Assembly: GCA_036365145.1 (NCBI GenBank)
Contig: JAEOAD010000794.1
Coordinates: 372,001-436,000, forward strand
Direction: 5' to 3'
Source of the DNA: Orientallactaga sibirica
Lineage: Eukaryota; Chordata; Mammalia; Rodentia; Dipodidae
DNA: 64,000 nt
The first letter of the stretch is position 1. Every line of letters begins with the position of its first letter. Below the pieces are notes generated by a model. That model ran no database searches. It was not told the origin of the DNA and saw only the letters and a program-made list of their open reading frames with translations. Below are positions 42,462 to 52,267 of the stretch, piece after piece. Position numbers and translations under genes: made by a program.

Positions 42462-42690
42462 TTATATTTTTTATCTTTTCAAGTATAGCTTATCTCTAGT
42501 TCCCTTTATTTTCCTGCAAATGAGATATTCATTCTTCTTGATGGCTGAATAAAAGCCTATTGTGTATATATGTGCCACGTTTTCTTTAGCCAGTCATCTG
42601 CTGATGGACACCTAGGCTGATTCCATATCTTGACTGTTGTTATCCACAGTAAACATGGATGGAAAGGTGCACATTATTAGCCGTCAAACA

Positions 42691-42945
42691 TTTATAAGAA
42701 GTTTGTGGGTGTAGAAAGACCATGCAGATTGCTGGTCAGTAGTATGGGTTTCATGGGATCCACATCGGAACTAGGCATACCTGTTGGGTTTTTACTGGAA
42801 ATACATTTTTCTGAGGAGTGATAATTAGAATAACTGTCCTCCTGACATTTAGCTTTGGCCAGAGCTTTCACTGTGTGAGGCCACAGATGAGTGTCAGTGT
42901 TTATGCTTCTCTGGATGCTGTGCAAGGAGAATGAGATTGAACTTC
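42691..42945. other. Unassigned stretch
   Basis: About 255 bp; nothing recognised. Confidence 0.4.
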
Positions 42946-43049
42946 CAGGGAGGGAGGTAGGGAGGAAGGGAGGAAGGGAGGAAGGGAGGAAGGGAGGAAG
43001 GGAGGAAGGGAGGAAGGAAGGAAGGAAGGAAGGAAGGAAGGAAGGAAGA
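42946..43049. repeat. (GGAAGGGA)n / (GGAA)n purine microsatellite
   Basis: Eight-base units GGAAGGGA from about 42955 give way to GGAA units at about 43012-43045. The open frames across it (EGRKEGRK or PSFLPSFL) are artefacts. Confidence 0.97.
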
Positions 43050-43339
43050 GGGAAGAGTATCTTCTGGGACTTCCTTAGATGAGGAGAGGAAAGGAGGCCT
43101 TGGCTCAAGCTGAGAGACTGGTTTAGAAAGCCCAGCCATCTGCTGATGGGCAGGGCTTGCTTCTACTAGCCAGGACAAACTAGCTCATACTTTGGAAGAG
43201 GGGGAGGGGTGATAGCTTAGAGTGACAATTTGGCCAACTGGTCAACCTCAGCTGCTTCTCATGCAGGAATCATACTTGAGGGTACAACTTACCTTCCTCT
43301 TTTTATTCATTTTAAATTAATCTCTTCTTTACTTTTTCT
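43050..43339. other. Unassigned stretch
   Basis: About 290 bp; nothing recognised. Confidence 0.4.
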
Positions 43340-43475
43340 TCCACAAGATTTGAACACTTACCATTTATTGACTCATCCAGTACTTACTGAGTGTTGACTC
43401 TGTAACACAGAAAGTTCTAGGCGCTGGAAATGATAGAGAAGTACAATTAGTAAACAAGTTCTCGGTTTCCAACAT
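43340..43475 (-). repeat. L2/MIR-like tail, antisense
   Basis: CCATTTATTGACTCATCCAG, TACTTACTGAGTGTTGACTC, TTCTAGGCGCTGGAAATGAT, CAATTAGTAAACAAG: complement of the common 'attgagcacctactatgtgcc' tail. Confidence 0.55.
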
Positions 43476-44060
43476 AGTGTTGGTGGGGTAGGTACAAAGC
43501 CAGGTGGTACAAGTTGGTTAAGTGGTAAGAGTCCATTCTCAACACCATTTCACAGATAGGAGAGTGAGGCCAGGGCGCTTGAGTTAATTATCAGAGGTCT
43601 TGCACTTAGGTCCTGACCTTTGTAAGATCTAGCTGGGGCTCTGGAGGTCCTGCTAGACTCAACTCTGTACTAGGCTTGGGATGAGACCTACAGCCTCTTT
43701 ATCACTTCCTCCTCTGGGCCCAGGGGCCAGCCCCTGTCACTATCCCTGGCACTGTCACTCCCCATGATGCCCAGGGAGCCTCTCTAGGGAGTGGATGTGG
43801 CCTCCGCAGCTGCCCGCTTCCTCCTTGTGTCTGGTAACAGCAGCATTAGCCCCTCTGATGTGATGTTTCTTTTTCTTCTGTTGATCTCTCCAGGGGAAGC
43901 AGGTGTGGGTAGGGAGCATGGCTGGCACACACACTCACCTTGTCCCAGAAGTTCTGAGATATCTGGCCCACTGGAGCCCCCAGCTATGCTCCTGCTTTTC
44001 TTCTTATTGGTCCCAACCCTTTGTTAGGCAGTACATCTCTGAGACTCAACTAGTGTGGTT
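43476..44060. other. Repeat-poor stretch
   Basis: About 585 bp with no named repeat. Two overlapping plus-strand frames (43791-44027 and 43903-44178); the second runs into the L1 insertion, so it cannot be an ancestral gene. Confidence 0.45.
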
Positions 44061-44416
44061 AAGAGAAGAGGAGGAGACCATTGCGGGAGAGGGGGTGGAT
44101 AGAATGGAAGAGCCAAAGGAAGGGTATGACTTCTTACAATGCAACTGCCCAGACAGAAATTGGCCTCAATATCCATGACCTTGCAGTGCCTAGCAATACC
44201 TTCGCAAGACCTTCAAAAATAGAAGAAAAAGATGATGACATCAAATTAAAAGAGAGACTAATGGAGAGAGGGAGGGGATATGATGGAGATTGGAGTTCTA
44301 AAGTGGAATGGGGGGAGGGGAGGGAAATATCAAGTGTTTTTTGTATGTAAGTATAGAAGTTGTCATTAAAAATATAATTAATAAAAAAACAAAAAAAAAA
44401 GAGAAGAGGAGGAGAC
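44061..44416 (+). mobile_element. 5'-truncated L1 3'UTR insertion with poly(A) and perfect 18-bp target duplication
   Basis: Direct repeat AAGAGAAGAGGAGGAGAC at 44061-44078 and 44399-44416. Between them: GAGCCAAAGGAAGGGTATGA, GTGCCTAGCAATACCTTCGC, a G-rich segment (GGAATGGGGGGAGGGGAGGG at 44309), GTTGTCATTAAAAATATAAT and a poly(A) to 44400. The G-rich block and end are typical of rodent L1 3'UTRs. The 18-bp duplication has no mismatch, so this is a fairly recent integration. Confidence 0.92.
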
Positions 44417-44752
44417 TGGGGAGATGGCTCAGTGGGTAATACTTGCCACACTGGCATAGGTACCTGAGTTTGGATCTCAAGAACATATGCAAAGCTAGAT
44501 GTGTAGTTTGAGCCTTTGCAATTTTAGTGTACCTATGGTGAGATAGATGGGAGGCAGATGCAGGAGAATCCCCCAGAAGCTTGTGGGGCAGCTAGCCTGG
44601 CAAACGCAGCTGAGACACCTTGCCTCAAACAAGGTGGATACCGAGGACCGACGCATGAGGTTGTTCTTTAATCTGCACAAGTACGCCACAGCATGAGTGT
44701 GCCTGTGCTCTCACATACAAACACTTACACCATACACACAGAAGAGCAGAGG
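44413..44752 (+). mobile_element. B4-type SINE (sense), diverged
   Basis: GACTGGGGAGATGGCTCAGT head immediately at the L1 target site, GAGTTTGGATCTCAAGAACA B-box region, ATGGGAGGCAGATGCAGGAG, and an ACACTTACACCATACACACA tail. Confidence 0.88.
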
Positions 44753-44754
44753 AA

Positions 44755-45065
44755 AACAGAGGCAACCCTGGAGTCAGACCCAAGTTCAATCCCAGTGCCA
44801 CTGCTAGCAGGCTCTGTAGCTTTCAAAAAGCACATTGACCTCTGCTCCTTTGCAACACAGGAGGGCTGTGGGGATGAGCCATCTGTAGGTCTCAGTGTCT
44901 GGCACACTCAGTACATGTTTGTTGTTTTCCACTGTGGAGAAGAACAGAAGGGGCCTCCTAGTGTGTCTGTGAGCACGTTGGGCCTGGGCCCCTGCTCTAG
45001 GTCTTAGCTCCATCTCTGAGGGCCTGTGCCTCTCTGCAGCTTCATCTTAGGAGCTGCAAAGGTGC
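44755..45065 (+). repeat. Two MIR-like pieces joined by a 38-bp spacer; paralogue of 48780-48955
   Basis: MIR-like core CAAGTTCAATCCCAGTGCCA, tail TCAGTGTCTGGCACACTCAG, then CAGAAGGGGCCTCCTAGTGT (44945), then a second MIR-like part GTCTTAGCTCCATCTCTGAG. The same arrangement recurs near 48.85 kb. Confidence 0.6.
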
Positions 45066-45559
45066 CTCCTTGCTCTGTGCTTTACTTTTCATCCCTTAAT
45101 TGCCTTCTGCTCTCTCTTTTCTCCATGGAGGATAATCACACAGAAACCTGCCTTTGCTCAGATCCCTGTCACTGTCTGTAAGGAAGAGTGTTGGTTTGCC
45201 TCTGGTGGGGAATGAATGGGTGCTCCGAATTGGGAGGGCAGCACTCTGGGCTCTGTTCTTGCCTCTATCTGACTCTTGCTCCCACACCTATTACTCTACT
45301 TGTAGTTATTCCCAGTATCCTAGAAGGGTCATGGGGAAGGGTGTTTAAATAACAAGATAATCATCTTCAAGTCAGATAAGCAGCAATTCTTCCCTGTGTG
45401 ACTCAGTTCCACAGAGGCTTGCTTGTGATTGTGATGACCACACACACCTTGGAGGAGGAAGATGAACAAAAGGAATGAAATGATATTCCCTCATGTCTGT
45501 AGTGCTGTATATATTTTCATTCACTCATTTCTGTTCATTCATTCATTCATTCATTCCAC
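45066..45559. other. Unassigned stretch
   Basis: About 490 bp; (CATT)n at 45534-45556 at its right end. No exon supported. Confidence 0.4.
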
Positions 45560-46190
45560 CCACATGATTGCCAATGCTGGAAGTTATCAGCCTTTTCCTT
45601 TTTTACCAATCTAATAGGTGAACAGAATCTTGTGTTCATTTGCATTTCTTGGATAATCATGAGGTTGGTTGTATGCTTATTTGTCATTTATGTTTCTTTC
45701 TCTGTGAGTTCTTATATTGCTTTGTCTATTTTTCTTGTGGTCTGCCCTTTTAATTTTTTTTTTTTATTTATTAGGCAGAGAGAGGGAGAGAGAATGAGAA
45801 TATAGATTCATCAGGGCCTCTTGCCACAGCAAACAAATCAGATGCATGTACCACGTTGTGCATCTGGCTTTATGTGGCTGCTGGAGAACTGAATTCCAGA
45901 CCTGGCAGGCTTTACAAGCAAGCACCTTTCACTGCTAAGCCATCTCACCAGTCTGGTCTGCCTTTTTTACTTAATGATTAATAATCACTGTATATGTTCT
46001 GGATATTAATCTGTGACATATGCTGTGATAATCCCTTTGGTCTTGTCAACTCTGTGTTGAGGAATTCTTTTGCTTTGTAGAAATTTCACATTTTATATAT
46101 CACATTTTTATTTTATCCTCATCTCTAGATAGCTTCTGGCCTCCTCAGTCCTTCCTTAATCTTCTTTCTGATAATCTTATCACATTGACT
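45560..46190 (-). mobile_element. L1 3' fragment, antisense, split by a SINE
   Basis: CAATCTAATAGGTGAACAGA, TTCATTTGCATTTCTTGGAT, TTGCTTTGTCTATTTTTCTT, GTTCTGGATATTAATCTGTG and GAGGAATTCTTTTGCTTTGT: complement of L1 ORF2 C-terminus to 3'UTR. Confidence 0.78.
45748..45955 (-). mobile_element. Dip-like B2 SINE, antisense
   Basis: T-run, TATTAGGCAGAGAGAGGGAG, TCATCAGGGCCTCTTGCCAC, TAAGCCATCTCACCAGTC. Target duplication GGTCTGCCCTTTT / GGTCTGCCTTTTTT. Confidence 0.93.
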
Positions 46191-47065
46191 GCTGGTAACC
46201 TGCTTCTCCTCACCCATTGCTAGGTGAAACTTGAGTGCAGGGTCTGCATTTTACTCTTCTCTGTCTCTTCAGCGACGATGCAAGGCTGGGCAGAGAGTTT
46301 CATGCTAAATGAGCTTTTCTCTCCCCACCCCTCAACTCCCTGGTAAAAACAGGTTTTGTCCCTGAATGAGGGAATGAATGGAAAAGCTGTGTCCTGCCTT
46401 CCCTGCAGAGAAGGGGTCTACTGCAGAGATGTGAGTCAGGGAATGAATCACAAGCTTTTCTCTCACATTTCAAAAGCCCTGAGTTGAGGCTCTCCACATT
46501 CTGATGTGGAGCCTCCTCTTCTCAGTGGGGTACAGTGGGACTCTACTGCTGATCTAACTCGTGTGTGTGTGGGGGGGTGGTTAAGTAGAGAGGGAGAGAG
46601 GAGAGTTGGGGGAGAGTTGAAAGTGTTTGCAATCTATTGCACTTGCTGCTGGGAGGATAGGGTGACTGAAATGAACCCAACAATGTTGAGAGGTCCTGAG
46701 ATCCCTGTATCTGTGGCCACATGATGATGCTGGCTGCCTACATGATTGCTGATGTTGCTGAAGGCACATCTTTTGTTCCCAGAGGCTTGGCTTCTCCATT
46801 GTCATTTTTTTGAAGCAGTGGTGTGTGCCAGTTAGATTGTTAAACCCAAATGATCTTAAATGTGTGAAAAAATAGTAAATATTTACTGTACCTTGTGTGG
46901 AACAGGTTATTGCCATGGAGATGCGCTGTACACAATTCTGCATGATGAAGGGAAGCTGGCTCAGGAGCTATGGGAGTGTTTGGATCTGGTGTCGCTTGAA
47001 TTGGCAGAGTTAGGAATAAGCAGAGCAGTTGGGTGAGGTGGAAACACTTGCTCCCCAGCCAACCT
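46191..47065. other. Repeat-poor interval
   Basis: About 870 bp with no named repeat. The 120-codon minus-strand frame (46581-46943) shows no recognised domain. A G-run lies at 46571-46578. Confidence 0.45.
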
Positions 47066-47067
47066 GT

Positions 47068-47220
47068 GCTAGGAGGGTGTATGTATCACTTCCTGTGTGC
47101 AGAGCACAGCGCCGAGCATTCTGCATGCTTCACTGACCTAATCCCCGCACAGAGCCCACGAGACACTGTTAGCCTCTGTTTATGTTTACTGAGGCACAGA
47201 GAGACAGATACACAGTCCGT
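47068..47220 (-). repeat. MIR, antisense
   Basis: TCACTTCCTGTGTGCAGAGC, TTCACTGACCTAATCCCCGC, AGCCTCTGTTTATGTTTACT, GAGGCACAGAGAGACAGATA. Confidence 0.72.
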
Positions 47221-47712
47221 GGATGGCAGAACCCCATGGCTTTGGTCTTCCCAGCTCAAGCCATTTCACTCACCATGGTTTATTCAAGAGAAAACGAACC
47301 AGCTGTCTGCTGGGGGAGGGCCTATTGTTCAATATTGACTTCCTTGCCAACATTCAAAAACCATAGGCAATTCCAAACTCCTTTGAGAATGTTCATGATC
47401 TGGCTTCCTGGGGTGGGAGCAGCCTTCCTGAGTGGCTGCCCTTGGCAGTTACCCAGTTATCATGGGGCATCCCCCTGTTGCGATGGAGAGAAAGCACTGG
47501 GCATCATACCCATGGGCTCATTGAATTAATTGAGAATTGTCTGTTGAAAACTCCTCATCGTGTTAGAATTACATTTAATTTAACTGTTGTTTTCATTTGC
47601 CCATTAGAGCTTTTGAGATTCACTTCAATCTTCGGTGGTCTCAAGGAATTTGTGGGCGGGTAACTGAAGATGTTCAGAGAGGAAAGGATGATTATAACAA
47701 GAAACATATTGC
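47221..47712. other. Unassigned stretch
   Basis: About 490 bp; overlapping frames of 101 and 115 codons on plus (starting at 47033 and 47182) begin within or near the MIR and have no known similarity. Confidence 0.4.
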
Positions 47713-47896
47713 ATTTTGCATTCATTCATTCATACTTAATTTGTTTGTTCATTCAACATATTTATTGTGCATTAGGTGCTAGAGTTACAACAGTGGGTTT
47801 AGAGCAATGAATAAAACAGTCTTTGCTCTCAAGGAATATAGAATTAGAGGGAAGTCAGATGTTAACTAAGATGAGTGCTACAAAAAGGCTAAGGGA
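47713..47896 (-). repeat. L2-like tail, antisense
   Basis: CATTCATTCATTCATACTTA, ATTCAACATATTTATTGTGC, TAGGTGCTAGAGTTACAACA, GGGAAGTCAGATGTTAACTA. It is cut by the B1 and B4 insertions that follow. Confidence 0.6.
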
Positions 47897-48060
47897 GGGA
47901 CTGGCATGGTGACACATGCCTTTAATCCCAGCACTCAGCACTCGAGAGGCAGAGATAGGTGGATCGTTGTGAGTTCGAGGCCACCCTGAGACTACATAGT
48001 GAATTTCAGGTCAGCCTGGGCAATAACAAGACCCTCCCTTGAAAAAAACAAACAAGAAAA
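47897..48060 (+). mobile_element. B1 SINE (sense)
   Basis: GGACTGGCATGGTGACACAT ... GAGTTCGAGGCCACCCTGAG ... A-rich tail. It contains a short duplication, AGCACTCAGCACTCGAG. Target duplication AGGCTAAGGGA at about 47886 and 48063. Confidence 0.93.
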
Positions 48061-48073
48061 AACAGGCTAAGGG

Positions 48074-48415
48074 AAGGCTGAGGAGATGACTCAGTGGGTA
48101 AAGTGTTTGCTGCACAAACATGAGGACCTGAGTTCAGATCCCCAGGACCCACATAAGGTCTGAATGCTGTAGTGTGAGTTCTAGCACTCTTATAGCAAGA
48201 AGGGAGGCAGAGACAGGAGACTCCCCGGAAGTGCAGGCCAGCTACCCTAGCCAATGCAGCAGTGAGCAATGAGAGATCCTCCTGCCTCAAGCAAGGTGGG
48301 AGGTGAGGACCAGCACCCAAGATTGTCCTCTGTCCACACTCGTGCTGATGCATCTGTGCTGGTGTGCATGTGCATGTGCCTCACCCCCCCCCCCACACGT
48401 ACACACAGAATGCAT
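48074..48415 (+). mobile_element. B4-type SINE (sense)
   Basis: AGGCTGAGGAGATGACTCAG head directly after the B1 target duplication, GAGTTCAGATCCCCAGGACC, GAAGGGAGGCAGAGACAGGA, then a TG/CA-rich tail with a C-run at 48382-48392. Confidence 0.9.
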
Positions 48416-48779
48416 AAATCTAAGTCTTCGTGGGGTATAGGTGGTGTCAGGAAAGGCCACCAGGGCTGATGTTTGGGATCAGTGCTCATAGTGAATTGAA
48501 GGAACCTCAGCAACCCTTACAGAAAGACACCCCCCCCTTTTTCCAGGAAAGGTGATTGGCTCTCAGGTTCTGTGCACCTTCTGGCCTATTTGAGACCTCA
48601 GAAAGCATCTTATGTCAAATCAAAGCCCATGGCCAGTCTTTTATCCAGTGGGAGTGAGCTTGCTACCAACATGGAGATTCAGTTCAGCTGGGAGATGAAG
48701 GCCAGAATGAAGAAACTTGGGAGCTGTAATGGCAAGTCCCCACACTCTGAGGGACAGTATAGCATGGGAACTAGAACCA
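48416..48779. other. Unassigned stretch
   Basis: About 360 bp; the 72-codon plus-strand frame at 48572-48790 has no recognised similarity. Confidence 0.4.
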
Positions 48780-48993
48780 GAACTTTCTGAGTTCCTTTAA
48801 CACAGGCTGTGGGGCTGTGGAGACGCGGTATCTGCAAGTCTTTTAGATCATTGTCTGGCATACACTGCTGTGTGGAGCAGAAGGGGCCTCCTGGTGTCAG
48901 AGCATGTTGGGCCCTCAGTATAACATGGCTGCCCTACTTACTATGTGATCTGGGGCTCATTTTCTTTCTTTCTTTTTTTTTTAGGAGAGAGTC

Positions 48994-49032
<39 letters not shown>

Positions 49033-49372
49033 ATGGGTACGCCAGCAGCCTCTCAGCTGCTGGGAATGAACTCCAGGTGCATGCACCCCCTTGTGGGCAA
49101 CTCTGGCATTGCGCCCTTGTGTCACTGTGTCTGGCTAAACGTGGGACCTGGAGAATCGAATGGGCATTCTTAGGCTTAGCAGGCAGGCGCCTTAACCGCT
49201 AAGCCATCTCTCCAACCCTGGGGCTCATTTCTTAATTGACCCCTGCCTCAGTTTCCCTAACTGCTGGTTGAAAAACACCTATCTCCTAATGTCATTGTAA
49301 AGATTAAATGAGTTGATGGGAACTGATAGCCATTATTGTGAGTGTTAAGAGTTTGAATGGTATCAGGCAGCC
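48780..49372 (+). repeat. MIR-like pieces split by a SINE; paralogue of 44755-45065
   Basis: AACACAGGCTGTGGGGCTGT, TTGTCTGGCATACACTGCTG, CAGAAGGGGCCTCCTGGTGT (48878), then CTACTTACTATGTGATCTGG and, after the SINE, GCCTCAGTTTCCCTAACTGC and AAAGATTAAATGAGTTGATG. The last parts are a clear MIR. Confidence 0.75.
48957..49218 (-). mobile_element. Dip-like B2 SINE, long subtype, inside MIR
   Basis: Antisense; (GA)n, CAACTCTGGCATTGCGCCC block, AAGCCATCTCTCCAACCC head. Target duplication CTGGGGCTCATTT at about 48948 and 49217. Confidence 0.95.
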
Positions 49373-50030
49373 TTGAGTGAGGGTTCATGTTCTGATGGAT
49401 TGTAACAGTGTCTGTCTTTCATGCTGTATTTGTGATTTCCAGTTTTTATCTCTTTCCTTCAGCCCATTGCTACCCCCAGGTGGACTCTTAGTGGCCATAA
49501 GCCCCCCACTCTCATCCCCATCTCCAACAGGGATTTCTGTGTTCATGGGAGTCAGGTGGAGAGGTTTTCTGGGCATGGCACCTCTGATGAGTGGGCTGTG
49601 TTTGACTGTAATAATAGAAAAGCCCACGGAGAGATCCAGTGCAGGACCCCACTCTCCACTGAGCGTAGTAAGTACTACATTCAACCTGCCTGCTGCTCGG
49701 CCTTGGGCTGCTGCCAGCTCTTTGCAGGGTTGGTGAAGCTTCTGCAACTATGGGTGACACCTTGGAAGTCATCTACCACTCCCTTTGTCACCTCTGCCCC
49801 TGCTGTCAATAGTGAGGAGTGGCTTCTGATGGAGGGGAACATATAGATGTGAGATGGCCAGGGCTTAGCTGCTGGACTGTGTCAAAGGTAGATTTGCCTC
49901 TGGCTGAACGGGAAGTGTATGTCCTAGGTCTTGGTCACTCATGGTCATGACCCACTGCAGACCTGAAAGGAATTTTACTTTGTAGTTGAGCTTTGCCCCA
50001 GACGGACGTCTGGTGCCATGAGCTTCTTTT
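49373..50030. other. Repeat-free interval with overlapping open frames
   Basis: No repeat recognised. Frames overlap at 49377-49846: plus 119 and 96 codons, minus 120 and 86 codons. A TTTCCTTCAG near 49460 and a TAGTAAGTACT near 49666 could be read as acceptor and donor. The encoded peptides resemble nothing I know, so I do not call an exon. Confidence 0.4.
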
Positions 50031-50034
50031 GTTT

Positions 50035-50247
50035 TCTTTTTTGAACATTTATTTATGTATCTATTTATTTATTTGAGGGGGGGGGGAGAGAAAGAGAATG
50101 GGTGTGCCAGAGCCTCCAGCTACTGCAAATGAACTTCAGATGCATGTGCCACCTTGTGCATCTGGCTTACATGGGTTGTGGGGACTCAAACCTGGGTCCT
50201 TTGGCTTTGCAAGCAAACACTTAAACCCCGAAGCTATTTCTCCAGCC
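50035..50247 (-). mobile_element. Dip-like B2 SINE, antisense
   Basis: TATTTATTTATTTGAGGGGG tail with a G-run of about 10, GTGTGCCAGAGCCTCCAGCT, AGCTATTTCTCCAGC. Target duplication GCCATGAGCTTCTT at 50016 and 50249. Confidence 0.95.
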
Positions 50248-50294
50248 TGCCATGAGCTTCTTAATCAGCAAATAGGAACCATAGGCTATTGCCT

Positions 50295-50400
50295 ACATAT
50301 ATATGTGTGTGTGTGTGTGTATATATATAACATATATGTACATATATGTGTGTATACACATATAATATATACATGTTATATGTACACACATGTACATAAT
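50295..50400. repeat. Alternating purine-pyrimidine (TG/TA)n tract
   Basis: (TG)n followed by TATATATATAACATATATGT and ACATATATGTGTGTATACAC, rich in short perfect palindromes. The 102-codon frame across it (VCVYIYNIYVHI) is an artefact. Confidence 0.9.
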
Positions 50401-50622
50401 CACTAAAGAAGCAATAAATGTAGCAACTGGTATATGGTCCTATACATTTTTATATTTCAATATGAGAATATATAATAAACATAGGATCATATTCTCTCTA
50501 TTTTTTATATCTTTCTATTTTTACCTATTATATATTAGAACTTTTCTCACATCAATATCTTACTTAAATCTACCTTATTTTTTTAAAGTCCTTTTATTAT
50601 TATTTTTAAAAATATTTTATTT

Positions 50623-50661
<39 letters not shown>

Positions 50662-51140
50662 TTTGTTAGAGACAGAGAGAGGGAAAGAGAGAGAGGGAGA
50701 GTGAGAATGGGCACTCCAGGGCCTTCAGCCACTGCAAACAAACTCCAGATGCGTGCGCTTCCTTGTGCATCTGGCTTACATGGAAACTGGAGAATCGAAC
50801 CGGGGTCCTTAGGCTTGGCAGGCATGTGCCTTAACCGCTAAGCCATCTCTCCAGCCCCAAATCTACCTTATTTTTAAGGCTACATTACATTTCATAAGAT
50901 GAGAATTATAGTTTTGATCAATACTTCATTGATAGGATTTAGGTTATTTCCAGAGTCTTCTTGGCAATGCAGTGGGCATCTGTGAATGTTCTTGCGCTCT
51001 TTGTACCGGAGTTCTTAGAATAATTCTTAGAAGTGGGGTTTTTAGGGCAAAGGATATGAGCATTTTCAGTTATAATAGATATTACTAAATTGCTTTCCCA
51101 AAGGTTGTGCCAATTTATGCACCCACCAATAGTGCATGAA
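50401..51140 (-). mobile_element. Old L1 3' fragment, antisense, split by a SINE
   Basis: Right part: GGCTACATTACATTTCATAA, TTAGGTTATTTCCAGAGTCT, TTAGAAGTGGGGTTTTTAGG and TGCTTTCCCAAAGGTTGTGC, TGCACCCACCAATAGTGCAT. Clear complement of an old L1 3' end. Confidence 0.8.
50601..50857 (-). mobile_element. Dip-like B2 SINE with (TTTA)n tail, antisense
   Basis: (TTTA)n at 50620-50664, (GA)n, GGCACTCCAGGGCCTTCAGC, CTAAGCCATCTCTCCAGCCC. Target duplication AAATCTACCTTATTTTT. Confidence 0.95.
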
Positions 51141-51572
51141 AGTGCCTCTTAGAAATGACTTTTAAAAGATAAAATACCTATTGTTAAGCTATGAAGCACA
51201 TTTCAAATAATTGCTGAAATTCTTCCAGCTGTGGCATAAGAGGCTAGAGCCCTAACGACATTTGAAAGGCTATGAAAAATATGGGAGCTTAATGTGTTAA
51301 CAGGGGACATTTGAATCAGTAAGAAAAGAATGGTTTATTTAATACACAGTGTAGGCATAATTGGCTAGCCACATGAAGGACACAGAGTTTGAGTCCTAAT
51401 TCCTGTCTTAGACAAGACCAAATTACAAATGGGGTAAATTATAGACAGAGTAAGAATTTAAAAGTGACAATAATAAAAGACATTAGAGGAAATTTTAGGG
51501 GCATGTCCCTATAACCTTGAGTGAGAGAAACCCATAACTCGGAAAATAAAAGCTTGGACTTTTTTGCATATT
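51141..51572. other. Unassigned stretch
   Basis: AT-rich, about 430 bp; no exon or named repeat. Confidence 0.4.
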
Positions 51573-51574
51573 TA

Positions 51575-51906
51575 TGTGTGTGTGTGTGTATGTTCATGTG
51601 TGAATGGTCACATGTGTGCACATGTGTCTGCATGCATATGGAGGCTAGAGGATAACCTTGGGTGTCATCCTTAGGGCCATCATCTACCTTCTTTGAGGCA
51701 GGATCTCTCATTGGTTGGGAGCTCATCAATTAGGCTAGACTAGCTCGTCAGTGGGGAAACGGGGTTCAACTAGATGCCTCCCAATATTGGGACCACAGGA
51801 GCACGCCACCATAACTGCCATTTACTTACATGGGTGCTGAAGACTGAAGTCAGCTCCTCATGATTGTGAGACAAGCATTTTAGTGACTGAGTTGTCTCCC
51901 CAGTCC
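51575..51906 (-). mobile_element. B4-type SINE, antisense
   Basis: TG-rich tail, GGAGGCTAGAGGATAACCTT, TTTGAGGCAGGATCTCTCAT, GGAGCTCATCAATTAGGCTA, GAGTTGTCTCCCCAGTCC. Confidence 0.9.
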
Positions 51907-51946
51907 TAGGTATATTTGATGACATAAAAATATTTAATCTTGGCCT

Positions 51947-52030
51947 ATTCTCTCTCTTTCTCTCTGTCCCTCTCTCTCTCTCCTTCTTTCTTTCTCTCTC
52001 TCAAGTGGAGAAATAAAATAAAATATTTTT
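51947..52030 (+). mobile_element. Dip-like SINE tail, 5'-truncated (sense)
   Basis: GGCCTATTCTCTCTCTTTCT, a (CT)n run and AAATAAAATAAAATATTTTT: only the CT tract and A-rich tail of a sense copy. Confidence 0.6.
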
Positions 52031-52036
52031 TAAAAA

Positions 52037-52243
52037 GGGGCTGGAGAGATGGCTTAGAAGTTAAGACACTTGCCTGGGAAGCCTAAGGACCGAGGTTCAA
52101 TTCCCTAGTACCCACTTAAACTGGATGCACAAGGGGGCACATGCATCTGGAGTTCATTTGCAGTGGCTAGAGGCCCTATTGTGCCCATTCTCTCTTTCTC
52201 TATCTGCCTCTTTGCCTCGCTCTCAAATAAATAAATAAAATAA
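52037..52243 (+). mobile_element. Dip-like B2 SINE (sense)
   Basis: GGGGCTGGAGAGATGGCTTA head, TGGATGCACAAGGGGGCACA body, TCTCAAATAAATAAATAAAA tail. Target duplication of the AAAATATTTTTTAAAAA type. Confidence 0.95.
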
Positions 52244-52267
52244 AATATTTTTAAAAAAACATTAATC

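Larger units (their letters stand above)
41645..42690 (-). mobile_element. L1 3' fragment, antisense, split by two SINEs
   Basis: AGGGGAATTAGCCTATCACT, ACATACAATAAATTATTGTT, TTTGATCAAATTCATTCCTC, GATGGCTGAATAAAAGCCTA and CATCTGCTGATGGACACCTA are in the expected order for the complement of a rodent L1 3' end. SINEs lie at 41788-41962 and 42240-42461. Confidence 0.85.

Noticed and set aside
43903..44350. Chain of plus-strand frames at 43.8-44.35 kb as a candidate exon cluster
   Set aside because: The frames cross the left border of a recent L1 insertion with a clean target duplication, so they cannot be an ancestral coding sequence.
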